A DNA stretch of 64,000 nucleotides from positions 4,052,945 through 4,116,944 of the forward strand of contig NZ_CM001165.1 of assembly GCF_000213055.1 (NCBI RefSeq), read 5' to 3'. The notes under the pieces are model-generated. The model did not search any database. It saw only the letters and a program-made list of their open reading frames with translations, and was not told the DNA's origin. The stretch is from Streptomyces sp. Tu6071. Its GTDB lineage: Bacteria; Actinomycetota; Actinomycetes; Streptomycetales; Streptomycetaceae. This document shows, one piece after another, positions 23,918 through 32,089 of the stretch. Numbering within the stretch: position 1 is the first letter of the stretch; each line of letters opens with the position of its first letter. Position numbers and translations under genes: made by a program.

Positions 23918-23939
23918 CGATATCGCCGCAGCGATATCG
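23918..23939. promoter_or_regulatory. two CGATATCG palindromes between divergent regulatory genes
   Basis: The palindrome CGATATCG occurs at 23918-23925 and 23932-23939, centres 14 bp apart, in the divergent interval 23811-24000. The exact 8-bp palindrome repeated in a very GC-rich genome is unlikely by chance. The divergent XRE protein or its partners are the obvious candidates to bind here. Confidence 0.6.
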
Positions 23940-24000
23940 ATCCGCGCCTAGCCTGTGACTCAGTGAGGTCGTCAACTCCCCGAGTACGGCGGGTGCTGCC

Positions 24001-25494
24001 ATGAAGAAGCCGGGTCGCGCGTGCGGCAAGTGCGGGAGCACGTTGAGTCAGTACAACCCCGACTCCCAGTGCGCGCGGTGCGCTCGCTCCGTAGCCGCGC
24101 CGCATGTACCGGATCGGGCTTGGCGTGATGCCTCAGTGCAACAGGCCCTCGCTGTATGGGACTTCGGGGAGCTATTACGCCTGCTCCGCCGCCGATCGGG
24201 CCTCTCGCAGATGGACGTACGGGCCCTGACCGGCTTCACCCAGTCGCACATCTCCGACCTGGAGAACGGCCGCAAACAGCTCGGCGGACGGGACGCCATC
24301 ATCGGCCTGCTCACGGGCCTCGGCATCCCCGCCGACCTCCGGCCGATCCTCCTCACGCCCCTCTCCACACCCCCGCGAACCGCCGTCGCGGAGGCTCTGG
24401 ACCCGGCTTTGCCGTGGACGGCCACTCGTATGGTGACGTCACTCGAAGTTGCTGTCGGAGGCCCCGTGAAGCGTCGAAACGTGCTGACCGCCCTGAGCGG
24501 TTCCGCCCTCACCCCGTACATCCTCCACTCGGCCGTCGCGCCTGCTGAAGCGCTCGCCGCAGAGGGGCGGGAGGGAACGCGGGTGACCGCCTCCCTGCTC
24601 GACTCGCTCCAGCGCACGACGGACGCGCTACGGGAGTTGGACGCGACGAGCGGCAGCGGGAACCTGTCCGGGACCGCCACGCGGCACCTGCGCGTCCTGC
24701 TCGGCCTCACGAAGTCAGGTACGTACGACGAGAGAACCGGCCGGCGCCTCGCGGCCGTGACCGCCGACACGGCCATGCAGGCGGGTTGGTACGCGCTCGA
24801 CGGCGGCCGTCATGAGGCCGCGCAGCGTCTTCTCCTGGGCGCGCTCCGCGCGGCCCATGCCTCGCAGGACTCGCGGTTGCGTGCCGGAGCGCTGTCGTTC
24901 CTCGCCATCCAGGGCTACTCCGTGGGCGATCCGCGTGATGCGGTCACCGCCACCAGGACCGCACGGCAGTTGCTCGCGGACCAGGACGTCCCCGCCCTGC
25001 GCGCGATGCTGCTGACGCGGCAAGCGCGCGGGCACGCCCGCCTGCGCGAAGAGCGGCACGCCCTCGCGGCACTCCAGGAGGCGGAGGCGCTGTGCGCGCG
25101 GGGGCCGGGCGAGAACGACCCGCACTGGCTGTACTGGGTGAACCCGGGTGAGATCCATGGACAACGGGGCAGCGTGTACTTGGAGTTGGGTAAGCCCGCC
25201 GAAGCTGCGGCGGCTTTCGCGTCGGCCCGAGGCTCACTCGCTGCGGACGCGGCGCGGACGAAGGCGCAGTTCCTCTCCCGCGCGGCAACGGCCCAGATGC
25301 GTGCGGGTGATGCCGACGCCGGGTGTGCGACCGGGGAGGAGGTCCTCGGGATGGTGCGGGACGTGCGGTCGGCGAGGCTGGACGAGCACCTGCACGCGAT
25401 GCTTGCCGAGGCTCGCCGCTTCGGCGGGGCGAGGGCCATACGGTCCTTCGTCGAGCACGGCGAAGAGGTCCTCCGGGAGCGGGTGCCGGCATGA
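24001..25494 (+). CDS. XRE-type regulator with zinc ribbon and TPR-like repeats
   Basis: A 497-aa protein. The N-terminus has CGKCGS...CARCARS, a CxxC pair of zinc-ribbon type. Residues about 55-110 are an XRE helix-turn-helix (LLRLLRRRSGLSQMDVRALTGFTQSHISDLENGRK), and the C-terminal 300 residues are helical TPR-like repeats, as in peptide- or ligand-sensing regulators. Residue 59 is encoded by TTA (24175-24177), so translation may depend on bldA. The stop overlaps the HAD gene as ATGA. The paired CGATATCG boxes lie upstream. It is the likely pathway regulator of the operon at 18352-23078, but no direct proof is visible. Confidence 0.85.
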   Translation: MKKPGRACGKCGSTLSQYNPDSQCARCARSVAAPHVPDRAWRDASVQQALAVWDFGELLRLLRRRSGLSQMDVRALTGFTQSHISDLENGRKQLGGRDAIIGLLTGLGIPADLRPILLTPLSTPPRTAVAEALDPALPWTATRMVTSLEVAVGGPVKRRNVLTALSGSALTPYILHSAVAPAEALAAEGREGTRVTASLLDSLQRTTDALRELDATSGSGNLSGTATRHLRVLLGLTKSGTYDERTGRRLAAVTADTAMQAGWYALDGGRHEAAQRLLLGALRAAHASQDSRLRAGALSFLAIQGYSVGDPRDAVTATRTARQLLADQDVPALRAMLLTRQARGHARLREERHALAALQEAEALCARGPGENDPHWLYWVNPGEIHGQRGSVYLELGKPAEAAAAFASARGSLAADAARTKAQFLSRAATAQMRAGDADAGCATGEEVLGMVRDVRSARLDEHLHAMLAEARRFGGARAIRSFVEHGEEVLRERVPA

Positions 25495-26186
25495 TCCTCG
25501 TCCTGTGGGACATCGACCGGACCCTCCTCTACGCGGGGGACACCGACCGCCTCGTCTACCGCGAGGTCTTCCGCACCGTCGTCGGCCGCCCGGCGACGAA
25601 GCTGCCCGCGAAGGGAACGGGGGTCACGATGCCCGTGGCGGTACGGGAACTCCTCGCGGCCAACGACGTCCCGGAGGCGGACCGTCTGGCCCCCCTCATT
25701 GTCGCGCGCCTCCCCGCCGAACTGCTGCGCCACCGGAGCGAGTTGCTTCGGGACGGCCACCTCATGCCAGGCGCGGTCGAAGCCCTCGCAGCGGTACGCG
25801 CGGACGCGGACCTCGTCCCGTCGATCGTGACGGGCAACCTGCGGGAGAGCGCCGAGATCAAGCTCGCCGCCTTCGGTCTCACGGAGTACGTGGACGTCTC
25901 GCTGGGCGGCTACGCCTCCGACGACCCCCACCGCCCCGCTTTGGTCCGCATCGCCCAGGCCCGCGTGGAACGCGCCCACGGCTGGCCCTTCACCCGCGCG
26001 AACACGGTCATCATCGGCGACTCCCTGCAAGACGTCCGCACGGGCCGGGAGGGAGGCGCCCGGGTGATCGGTGTCGCCTCGGGCACGACAGCGGCCGAGG
26101 CGCTCGCCGACGCGGGGGCGGATGAAGTGTTGAGCGACCTCACTGACCCGGTGCGGCTGCTGGAGCTGATCCACGCGAGGGGATAG
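25491..26186 (+). CDS. HAD-family phosphatase
   Basis: A 231-aa HAD hydrolase of the phosphoglycolate-phosphatase type. Motif I is LWDIDRTLL (nucleophile Asp and acid Asp), motif II is SIVTGN, and motif III/IV is TVIIGDSLQDVRTGREGG. The cap domain lies between residues about 15 and 85. It should dephosphorylate a small phosphorylated metabolite. The start codon overlaps the regulator stop, so it is co-translated with it. Together with the nucleotidase this makes two phosphatases next to the enolpyruvyl transferase operon. Confidence 0.88.
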   Translation: MILVLWDIDRTLLYAGDTDRLVYREVFRTVVGRPATKLPAKGTGVTMPVAVRELLAANDVPEADRLAPLIVARLPAELLRHRSELLRDGHLMPGAVEALAAVRADADLVPSIVTGNLRESAEIKLAAFGLTEYVDVSLGGYASDDPHRPALVRIAQARVERAHGWPFTRANTVIIGDSLQDVRTGREGGARVIGVASGTTAAEALADAGADEVLSDLTDPVRLLELIHARG

Positions 26187-26248
26187 CCGCCTGCGCTTGC
26201 CGCCTCACCCGTCCGCTGTTCGTTCGTAGTGTCGGCACGGCGTGAACC

Positions 26249-27961
26249 TCACCGGCGGCGTACCGGGGTTGTCGGTCCCGGCAGGGGATTCGTCGCCGTC
26301 AGATTCGGCCCGGCGCCACGTACCGGACCCCGCACCGTGCTGCGCGCCATAGCCGCCTGCGCGCGGGGGCTGGGTGCCGTGCGTGCGCCGAGTCGGTGGA
26401 CGCGCCAGGTCAGTACGCGCGCGGGGTTGCGGGTGTTCGCCAGGGAGCGCTGGCCGAGTGCTTGGTCGAGCAGGGCGGTCGCGGAGTGGCCCGTGGCCTC
26501 TGCTTCGGCGAGGGCGGTGGCGAGTGCGTCCCAGGCGGGATCGTGGAGGATGCGGTCGGCGTGCTCGGGCACTGCGTGTGCCACGTGCTGGGCGAGTCGC
26601 CGCCTCGTCTGGGGCGGAGGTGTGCGCCGAGCGAGGTGGTTCAGCGCGGTGTCGGCGGCGCGTGTGGACGCGGACTGCATGTGCGGGAGGGCTTGCTTGG
26701 TCGCGGCCTCCTGCTGGGCGTGTTGGTGTGTGCGGTGCCAGTGCAGGGCGAAGGCCACGGCGGTGAGCGTGGCGTCCAGGAGCATCGCGAACGCTGCTCC
26801 GTCACGGTCCGGGGGCCGCTGTCGCCAGATCGTCAGGACACTGCGGCGGAGCACGCGCGCGCTGTGGAGATCAGCGGCGATACGGGAGCGGGTGGCGCGT
26901 TCGAAGGCTGTGGCCGCGTGCGCGAGGTCTGCCCTCGTGTCGGCCGGGGCGATGGCGGCCAGCAGGTCCAGCGATGTGCCTAGTGCGGCCAGTTGCCCTT
27001 GGGCGAGGTGTTCGTCGCCGTGCGCGAGGTGGTGCGGGACGCGTTCGACGGCGGCGATGGCCTGGTGCCAGGGATCGCCGGCCCGGGTGGCGACGGGCGC
27101 ACCGGCAGTCGGGGTTTCCAGGCTCTGGCGGATCTTGGGCAGGGACAGGTCGGGGGCGAGGGTGGACCCCGAGTAGAAGACCGGATCGCCCGCCCCGTTG
27201 GTGTCGCCGCGCAGGGCGAAGTTGCAGCCCAGGGCATCGCCCGACGGGCCGTGCTTGAGGCGGACGATCACTTCGGTCGCCTCAAGGAGCGAGAAGAACT
27301 CGGCCTCGTCCGACGCGGCGGCCACGGCCCTGCGCACACGCAGGCGCAGGACTTGGCGGGTGGTGGTCGCGGCGCCTTGGCGCTTGGCCTTGAAGTGCTC
27401 CTTGCTCGTGTGGTGCTTGGCGGCGGTGCCGTCGCCCGGGTTCAGGCGCCGGAGGTCGTAGTCGGCTTCGATCTTCCTGGCTTCCCTCTGGACGGCGCGC
27501 TTGTCGTGGTCGCGTGCGGGGCGGCGGCCGTCCTGGCGGACGAGGGTGGCGGCGATGTGGATGTGATCCTCGGCGTGGCGGACGGCCACCCAGCGGCAAG
27601 CCTCCTCGTCGCCTTGTGGCGCGATGCCGGCGGCGGCCACGATGCGCCGGGCGATCTCGCCCCACTGCTCGTCGGTGAGGACCGGGTCCTCGGGCGCGGC
27701 ACGAACGGGGCAGTGCCAGACGGTGTGCACGGGAGCCGCGTCACCGAGCATCCGTACGGGCTGGTCGAGTTGGGCGGCGAGCTGGTCTGCCACGTTCCGG
27801 GGGTCGCGATGGGGTGTCCGGCCCGGATCGGGGGCGAAGCCGTTCCAGGACGCCACCACGTGCGGGTCGACGTGCTCGTTGGCCCGGCCGGGGCCGAAGA
27901 GGTAGCCGATGGTGCGGTGTGTGGCCCTCGGCCCTTTGCCGAGGATGATCTTCGGGATCAC
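26249..27961 (-). CDS. relaxase/mobilization nuclease
   Basis: A 570-aa conjugative relaxase. The N-terminal catalytic domain contains the metal-binding HAEDHIHIAATLVRQDG (HxH type, about residues 130-145) typical of MobA/VirD2-like relaxases, preceded by VWHCPVRAAPEDPVLTDEQW. The remaining 350 residues are helical and Ala/Arg-rich, without a primase or helicase motif. It overlaps MobC by 4 bases and together they should form the relaxosome that nicks oriT of E2. No coupling protein or type IV system is encoded, so a helper element is needed. Confidence 0.87.
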   Translation of the reverse strand: MIPKIILGKGPRATHRTIGYLFGPGRANEHVDPHVVASWNGFAPDPGRTPHRDPRNVADQLAAQLDQPVRMLGDAAPVHTVWHCPVRAAPEDPVLTDEQWGEIARRIVAAAGIAPQGDEEACRWVAVRHAEDHIHIAATLVRQDGRRPARDHDKRAVQREARKIEADYDLRRLNPGDGTAAKHHTSKEHFKAKRQGAATTTRQVLRLRVRRAVAAASDEAEFFSLLEATEVIVRLKHGPSGDALGCNFALRGDTNGAGDPVFYSGSTLAPDLSLPKIRQSLETPTAGAPVATRAGDPWHQAIAAVERVPHHLAHGDEHLAQGQLAALGTSLDLLAAIAPADTRADLAHAATAFERATRSRIAADLHSARVLRRSVLTIWRQRPPDRDGAAFAMLLDATLTAVAFALHWHRTHQHAQQEAATKQALPHMQSASTRAADTALNHLARRTPPPQTRRRLAQHVAHAVPEHADRILHDPAWDALATALAEAEATGHSATALLDQALGQRSLANTRNPARVLTWRVHRLGARTAPSPRAQAAMARSTVRGPVRGAGPNLTATNPLPGPTTPVRRR

Positions 27962-28569
27962 CGTGCCTCCAGCGTGCGGGCGACGGCGGTGTCCACGTCG
28001 GCGATCGACGCCTCCACGCGGGCCAGCAGCCGCATGACGGTGTCAGCCAGGGGCCACTCGCCCTCCATGTTCATGTGGCGAGCGAGCTGGTTGAGGTTGC
28101 TGCCGACCTTGCCCAGTTGCCCGTTGGCGGTCATCAGCGCCTGCACCATGGCGCGGTAGTCGGCGACGGCGGCGGTCGGGTCGTCGGCGCGGGCAGCCGC
28201 GAGCGCGCTTTCGGCGACGTAGCCGCCGGGGGTCATGCGGCTCAGAGCGGCGGCGTCGCGCACGAGTACGAACTCGGCGTCGTTGAAGCGCGGCGAGACG
28301 CGGCGGTCGCGGAGCTTCGGGTTTCGCAGACGGCGATGCGGTGCGCACTGCTGCGGTGCGTCGGGTGTCCGGTGGGCGGGCCCTTCCCCGGTCGGCACCC
28401 CTGGGCCGGCCGTCTCCGACGCACCCCGGGCGTCGGACGCCTCGGCCCCCACGGGGGCCGAGGCCGGGTAAGGACTCCTTACCCGACAACTTGCTGCGTC
28501 TGTGTCTGTGGTGTGCACGTTTTTCCCGGCGGCGGGTACGGAGGGCTGCTGAGAGCTGTTCTCGGGCAC
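27958..28569 (-). CDS. MobC-like relaxosome accessory protein
   Basis: A 203-aa protein from a GTG preceded by GGAG. The last 120 residues match MobC: RNPKLRDRRVSPRFNDAEF, then a ribbon-helix-helix-like segment, SNLNQLARHMN and a C-terminal helix. The N-terminal 75 residues are low-complexity and could be untranslated if a later GTG (28398) is used. This matters because strong inverted repeats at 28441-28485, possibly oriT, lie in that part. MobC proteins bind oriT and open it for the relaxase encoded next. Confidence 0.82.
   Translation of the reverse strand: MPENSSQQPSVPAAGKNVHTTDTDAASCRVRSPYPASAPVGAEASDARGASETAGPGVPTGEGPAHRTPDAPQQCAPHRRLRNPKLRDRRVSPRFNDAEFVLVRDAAALSRMTPGGYVAESALAAARADDPTAAVADYRAMVQALMTANGQLGKVGSNLNQLARHMNMEGEWPLADTVMRLLARVEASIADVDTAVARTLEAR
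28441..28485. other. two adjacent perfect inverted repeats, candidate oriT
   Basis: CTCGGCCCCC-AC-GGGGGCCGAG occupies 28441-28462, and CGGGTAAGGA-C-TCCTTACCCG occupies 28465-28485. Paired hairpins at the 5' end of mobC are where oriT often lies. The nic site cannot be told, and the region may be translated as part of MobC. Confidence 0.4.
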
Positions 28570-28653
28570 GAGGACTCCTGCAAGAAGCGGAACGAGGAGC
28601 CCGGCCTCCCGCGCTCGGAGCGAAGGAGGCCGGGGATGGTGCGGGCCTGCGGA

Positions 28654-29610
28654 TCAGTGCGTACCGGCGCCGACGGCGGCGTCGCGCTCGCCTTGCAGCA
28701 GGTCCTTGACCTCGTCCAGGCGGCTGCGGGAGATGCCGAATCCCTGGGCACGTATGGCCTGTTCGACGTTGCGGCGGGAGACGCGGTCACCGCGTCCGAG
28801 GGGAGCGGTGCGCCCGATGGCGACGGCCTCGTCGAGGGGGAGGATCGGCGGGTGTCCCGTGCCGGTGCGGGCGGGGAGTGCCTGCGGCTTGGCGTGGGCT
28901 TCCGGCTCGGTCGCGTCGGTTGTGGCGGGGGTCGGCGCGCTGATGGTGCGGGCCGGCGACGTGTGGCCCTCCTCTTTGTGGCGGTTGTCCGCGACGTGGC
29001 GGCGGCCCATGAGGAGGTAGAGGTGTACGGCTCCGGCGAGGGCGAGCGGTGGGATGGCGGAGATCGTTCCCACGGTGATGTCGCCGAGGGCGAGTCCGGT
29101 GTGGCGGGTCTGCTGGTTGAGGCGGATGGCGTGGAGGACGTTGGCCCAGATGCTGGTGGCGGTGGCGAGGCCGACGAGGGACCAGATGTAGAGGCGGCTG
29201 GGGAGCGGGGTGGCGCGCAGCACGAGGAGTGCGCCGATACCGATGGCGATGAAGCCGTCGATGACGAGGGGGAAGGCGTAGGTGAGCGCGGGGTGGATCT
29301 GGCTGGCGGCGGCCATCTGGCGCAGGGCGTCGTAGGAGAGCGCGAAGGCGGCGAGGGCCAGTAGCGCGACGCCGGTCCGGACGGCTGCGGTCAGTGCGAC
29401 AGGCTCGGCGGCCGGGGCCAGCGGGACCGGCTCGGCGGGCGGCGTGGGAGGGGTGGGCAAGGGGTGCTCCAGGAGGGGTACGGCTGTCGGCCGGTCGGTG
29501 CCGGCGAAGAAGGTGGGGGACCCGTCGCGACCCGTCGCGTGCCTGTTCAGAGCAGGTACGGGTGCGGGCGCGGCATCGGGACGACTCGTCACCGCGCCGC
29601 GACCCGTCAC
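28654..29610 (-). CDS. DUF2637 membrane protein (Streptomyces plasmid spread-type)
   Basis: About 318 aa. Four transmembrane helices lie in the centre (RTGVALLALAAFALSYDAL, AFPLVIDGFIAIGIGALLVL, YIWSLVGLATATSIWANVL, ISAIPPLALAGAVHLYLL). The first 75 residues are Pro-rich. The cytoplasmic C-terminus ends in a helix-turn-helix-like segment, SRRNVEQAIRAQGFGISRSR. DUF2637 proteins are typical of Streptomyces integrative elements and plasmids, where they are linked to intramycelial spread. The start is uncertain (GTG at 29610 or 29592), because the 5' end overlaps a cluster of 10-bp repeats. Confidence 0.75.
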   Translation of the reverse strand: MTGRGAVTSRPDAAPAPVPALNRHATGRDGSPTFFAGTDRPTAVPLLEHPLPTPPTPPAEPVPLAPAAEPVALTAAVRTGVALLALAAFALSYDALRQMAAASQIHPALTYAFPLVIDGFIAIGIGALLVLRATPLPSRLYIWSLVGLATATSIWANVLHAIRLNQQTRHTGLALGDITVGTISAIPPLALAGAVHLYLLMGRRHVADNRHKEEGHTSPARTISAPTPATTDATEPEAHAKPQALPARTGTGHPPILPLDEAVAIGRTAPLGRGDRVSRRNVEQAIRAQGFGISRSRLDEVKDLLQGERDAAVGAGTH

Positions 29611-29656
29611 CGCGCTGACCTGCGGGGCGACGAGTCGTGACGGGTCGTGTCGGGTC
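29519..29656. repeat. cluster of seven 10-bp repeats, iteron/clt-like
   Basis: Consensus GACYCGTCRC. Direct copies lie at 29519-29528, 29529-29538, 29583-29592 and 29601-29610. Inverted copies lie in tandem at 29627-29636, 29637-29646 and 29647-29656 (the last with one mismatch). The 10-bp period keeps them on one face of the helix. The cluster spans the junction of the DUF3631 and DUF2637 genes. Replication iterons, or the octamer repeats to which TraB translocases bind in Streptomyces clt loci, would look like this. Confidence 0.6.
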
Positions 29657-30911
29657 AGGTCCCGGCCGGTGCTCCGGTAGCGGCCGATGCGTCGGCACCG
29701 ACCGATGCTTCGGTCCCGGCCGGTGCTCCGGGTACGGGCTCGGGGCAGTACCGCGCCCAGGAGTCGGCGAAGTCCAGGCGGGCGTAGCCCCGTGCCTGGA
29801 CGTTGCCGTGGAAGCGGCGTACCGCGGAGCTGATCCCGTACTCCTTGAGGAGGATCTGGAGACCCCGGGGAGTCAGACCGTTGACGGTGTACTCGGGCCA
29901 GGGCGTCTCGGCGTCCTGGTTGAGGATGTCGAGGAGACGGCTGGTGCGGAGCGCGGGCGGGTTGCCCTCGGTGGTGAAGGCGTGTCGGATGTCGGCGAGG
30001 AGGCGGATGCCGAGGCTGCCGTTGTCCTGCTCGTTCGCGGCCTCGCGCTCGGTCATCACCTGGCAGGCGGTGCGCGCCAGGTCGGGCCACGGTCCGCCCG
30101 CCAGGTCGGCGACGGCGACGAGGGGCTGCCAGGTGTCGGCCGCGCGATCCTGTACGGGCATGGCGGGGGTCATCTCCATCGCCTTGGCGTGGAGCGGGTC
30201 CAGCCAGGTGGCGAGCTGGTCGCGTACGGCGTGCAGGGCCGGGGTGTCGCGGAAGGTGCGGAACTCCGTGACCTTCTCGCCCGGCCTGCGCCGGCGCATA
30301 CGGATGACGACCGACCTGTCCATGATCGTGTCGGGCAGATCGCCGATCCCGGCCAGGGCGGCCATGGCGAAGGTGGGGTGCTTCGTGACCTCGTGATTGG
30401 GGCCCGAGACGCGCAGAGTGGGGCGGTTGCGCTGGTGTCCCGCGTTGAGCAGGCCGCGCAGTTCCTCGTTCTTCTCCGCGACCTTCGAGGAGCCGAAGAG
30501 GGTGTCGGCCTCGTCCACGAGGAGCGTGGGCGGGTCCTCGGTGATGGACCGGTAGATCGCGGCTGCCGAGGCGTTGACCGTGATCAAGGGGTCGTGGACG
30601 CTCTCGGTGATCACGTCCAGCAGCCGTGACTTCCCGCAGCGCTTGGCGGGTCCGACGACGGCCAGGCGGGGCGCGTGCTGCCACGCCTTCTGGAGGTGCG
30701 TGGCGGCCACCCACAGGGTCACCGCCGTGAAGGTCTCCTCGCCCGGCAGCACGACGTACCGGCGCAGATGCTCACGGATTTCTTCCAGGGCGCGCTGCCC
30801 CTCGGTGACCTGCGGAGAGACGGGCCGACCAGGTATCGCCACCGGCGGCCAAGCGGGGTCTGCGGGCGGCTGGGATGGCGCGTTCGGGGCGGGATCGTTC
30901 ATACTCGACAT
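29655..30911 (-). CDS. DUF3631 P-loop ATPase
   Basis: A 418-aa protein from an ATG preceded by GAGGAG. Walker A is VVGPAKRCGKSRLLDV (about residues 84-100), Walker B is TLLVDEADTLFG (about 126-137), and the DUF3631 domain continues with PTFAMAALAGIGDLPDTIMDRSVVIRMRRR. The Pro/Ala/Gly/Thr-rich tail contains short internal repeats. DUF3631 ATPases are found in actinobacterial plasmids and integrative elements next to rep or mob functions and are thought to be helicase-like. It is probably needed for replication or partition of excised E2, for which no other initiator gene is visible. Confidence 0.82.
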   Translation of the reverse strand: MSSMNDPAPNAPSQPPADPAWPPVAIPGRPVSPQVTEGQRALEEIREHLRRYVVLPGEETFTAVTLWVAATHLQKAWQHAPRLAVVGPAKRCGKSRLLDVITESVHDPLITVNASAAAIYRSITEDPPTLLVDEADTLFGSSKVAEKNEELRGLLNAGHQRNRPTLRVSGPNHEVTKHPTFAMAALAGIGDLPDTIMDRSVVIRMRRRRPGEKVTEFRTFRDTPALHAVRDQLATWLDPLHAKAMEMTPAMPVQDRAADTWQPLVAVADLAGGPWPDLARTACQVMTEREAANEQDNGSLGIRLLADIRHAFTTEGNPPALRTSRLLDILNQDAETPWPEYTVNGLTPRGLQILLKEYGISSAVRRFHGNVQARGYARLDFADSWARYCPEPVPGAPAGTEASVGADASAATGAPAGT

Positions 30912-31108
30912 GAAGCTCCTCTGCTTGCGGGCCACTGGGACGGCAATCCCGGCCTCGCGAGTCGTCGTTCAGGGATGGGCGGCTTGAGGTTTGCGCTGTG
31001 AGCCCCTCGGTGTTGCGTCACCGGGGGGCTTTCCGCGTTTCATACGCACCCGACGGGTGCCCCACCAGAGCGCAAGGGTCCCGTGGGAGTACGACTGTAC
31101 CACCACCT

Positions 31109-31155
31109 CTGCCGTACGCATAGCACTTTGCGTACGGCAGAACCGATGCTAGGGT
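31109..31155 (+). promoter_or_regulatory. operator and promoter of the E2 XRE regulator
   Basis: An 11-bp perfect inverted repeat, CTGCCGTACGC at 31109-31119 and GCGTACGGCAG at 31130-31140, overlaps a -35 TTGCGT (31128-31133). A -10 TAGGGT follows at 31150-31155, spacer 16. AAAGGAGG lies just before the ATG at 31206. The arrangement suggests autorepression, with possible control of the divergent DUF3631 unit too. Confidence 0.65.
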
Positions 31156-31205
31156 TGTGCCACGTCGCAAAGGTGCGGTGAGACGTACCGCTGAAAGGAG
31201 GCGCG

Positions 31206-31691
31206 ATGCCGGACGACGAGGACACGTCAGCGGGGGTGATCCTCAGTGGCGAGGAGAACGCCGCCGTGCGCGTCAAGCTCGAACGAGAGAAGCGGGGCTG
31301 GAGCACGACCACGGTCTCCGACCTGCTGAACGAGGCCGGCTTCGACATGAACCCGTCCGCCGTGTGGCGCATCGAGAACCGCAAGCGCCGCATCAACCTC
31401 GACGAGGCCATCGGCTTCGCCGAGGTCTTCGGCGTCCCGCTCACCAACTTCGTGGGACCGCCGCGCCTCGCGACCATGGGCCGCGCCATGGAACTGATCG
31501 ACGGCGTCGTCGCCGCCTACAGAGCCTCGCACCGCGCCAACCACGAGGCCCGCGAGGCCCGAGACCGCCTCGACGCTTACCTGGCCGACCACCCGGACAT
31601 CCGCGAAGAGGCGGACGTGATGGTGTCCAACGCCATCGCCACCGAGATGACGAAGATCAACGAAGAGTACGGGCCCGACTCGGATTCATAA
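31206..31691 (+). CDS. XRE-family regulator of E2
   Basis: A 161-aa protein. Residues 17-75 are an XRE helix-turn-helix (VKLEREKRGWSTTTVSDLLNEAGFDMNPSAVWRIEN), and the rest is helical. It has a strong ribosome site and its own promoter with an operator. By position (divergent from DUF3631, upstream of xis-int) it should be the switch for replication, mobilization and excision. The ImmA/IrrE protein of the same element could inactivate it, by analogy with ImmA and ImmR of ICEBs1; this is inference. Confidence 0.82.
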   Translation: MPDDEDTSAGVILSGEENAAVRVKLEREKRGWSTTTVSDLLNEAGFDMNPSAVWRIENRKRRINLDEAIGFAEVFGVPLTNFVGPPRLATMGRAMELIDGVVAAYRASHRANHEAREARDRLDAYLADHPDIREEADVMVSNAIATEMTKINEEYGPDSDS

Positions 31692-31870
31692 CCGCCCGTA
31701 CCTCGTCCGTCGTGAGCCGCAAACCCTCACGACGGACGCACCACACGACCCATCCCAGAACGACCCGGCCGCAGCGGAGTTGCCGCTCCGCTCCTCGGCC
31801 AGAACCGGAGCACCCCTTGCCCCACCAGGCGATACCGCACGCCTCCGCCCAGCCCCCTCGGCGAGAGGAG

Positions 31871-32089
31871 GTGAACACCCACGACCCGCTCCTCACGGTG
31901 GACCAGGCCGCCGAACGCCTCGGCACCGGCGTCCGCTTCATCCGCCGGCTCATCCAGGAACGCCGCATCCGCTACGTGAAGCTCGGCAAGCACGTCCGGA
32001 TCCCGGAGAGCGTACTCACGGCCTACGTCGCGGAGCGGACGGTCGAACCCGTCCGGGGGCGACGCTCCGGTTTCGGGCTGGTGGCCTGA
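31871..32089 (+). CDS. excisionase (MerR/HTH-17 type) of E2
   Basis: A 72-aa winged-helix DNA-binding protein: LLTVDQAAERLGTGVRFIRRLIQERRIRYVKLGKHVRIPESVL. It is closely related to the E1 excisionase at 39592-39807. The GTG directly abuts GAGAGGAG, a short spacing. The stop overlaps the integrase ATG by one base (TGATG), so Xis and Int are co-translated. It directs the integrase towards excision. Confidence 0.85.
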   Translation: MNTHDPLLTVDQAAERLGTGVRFIRRLIQERRIRYVKLGKHVRIPESVLTAYVAERTVEPVRGRRSGFGLVA

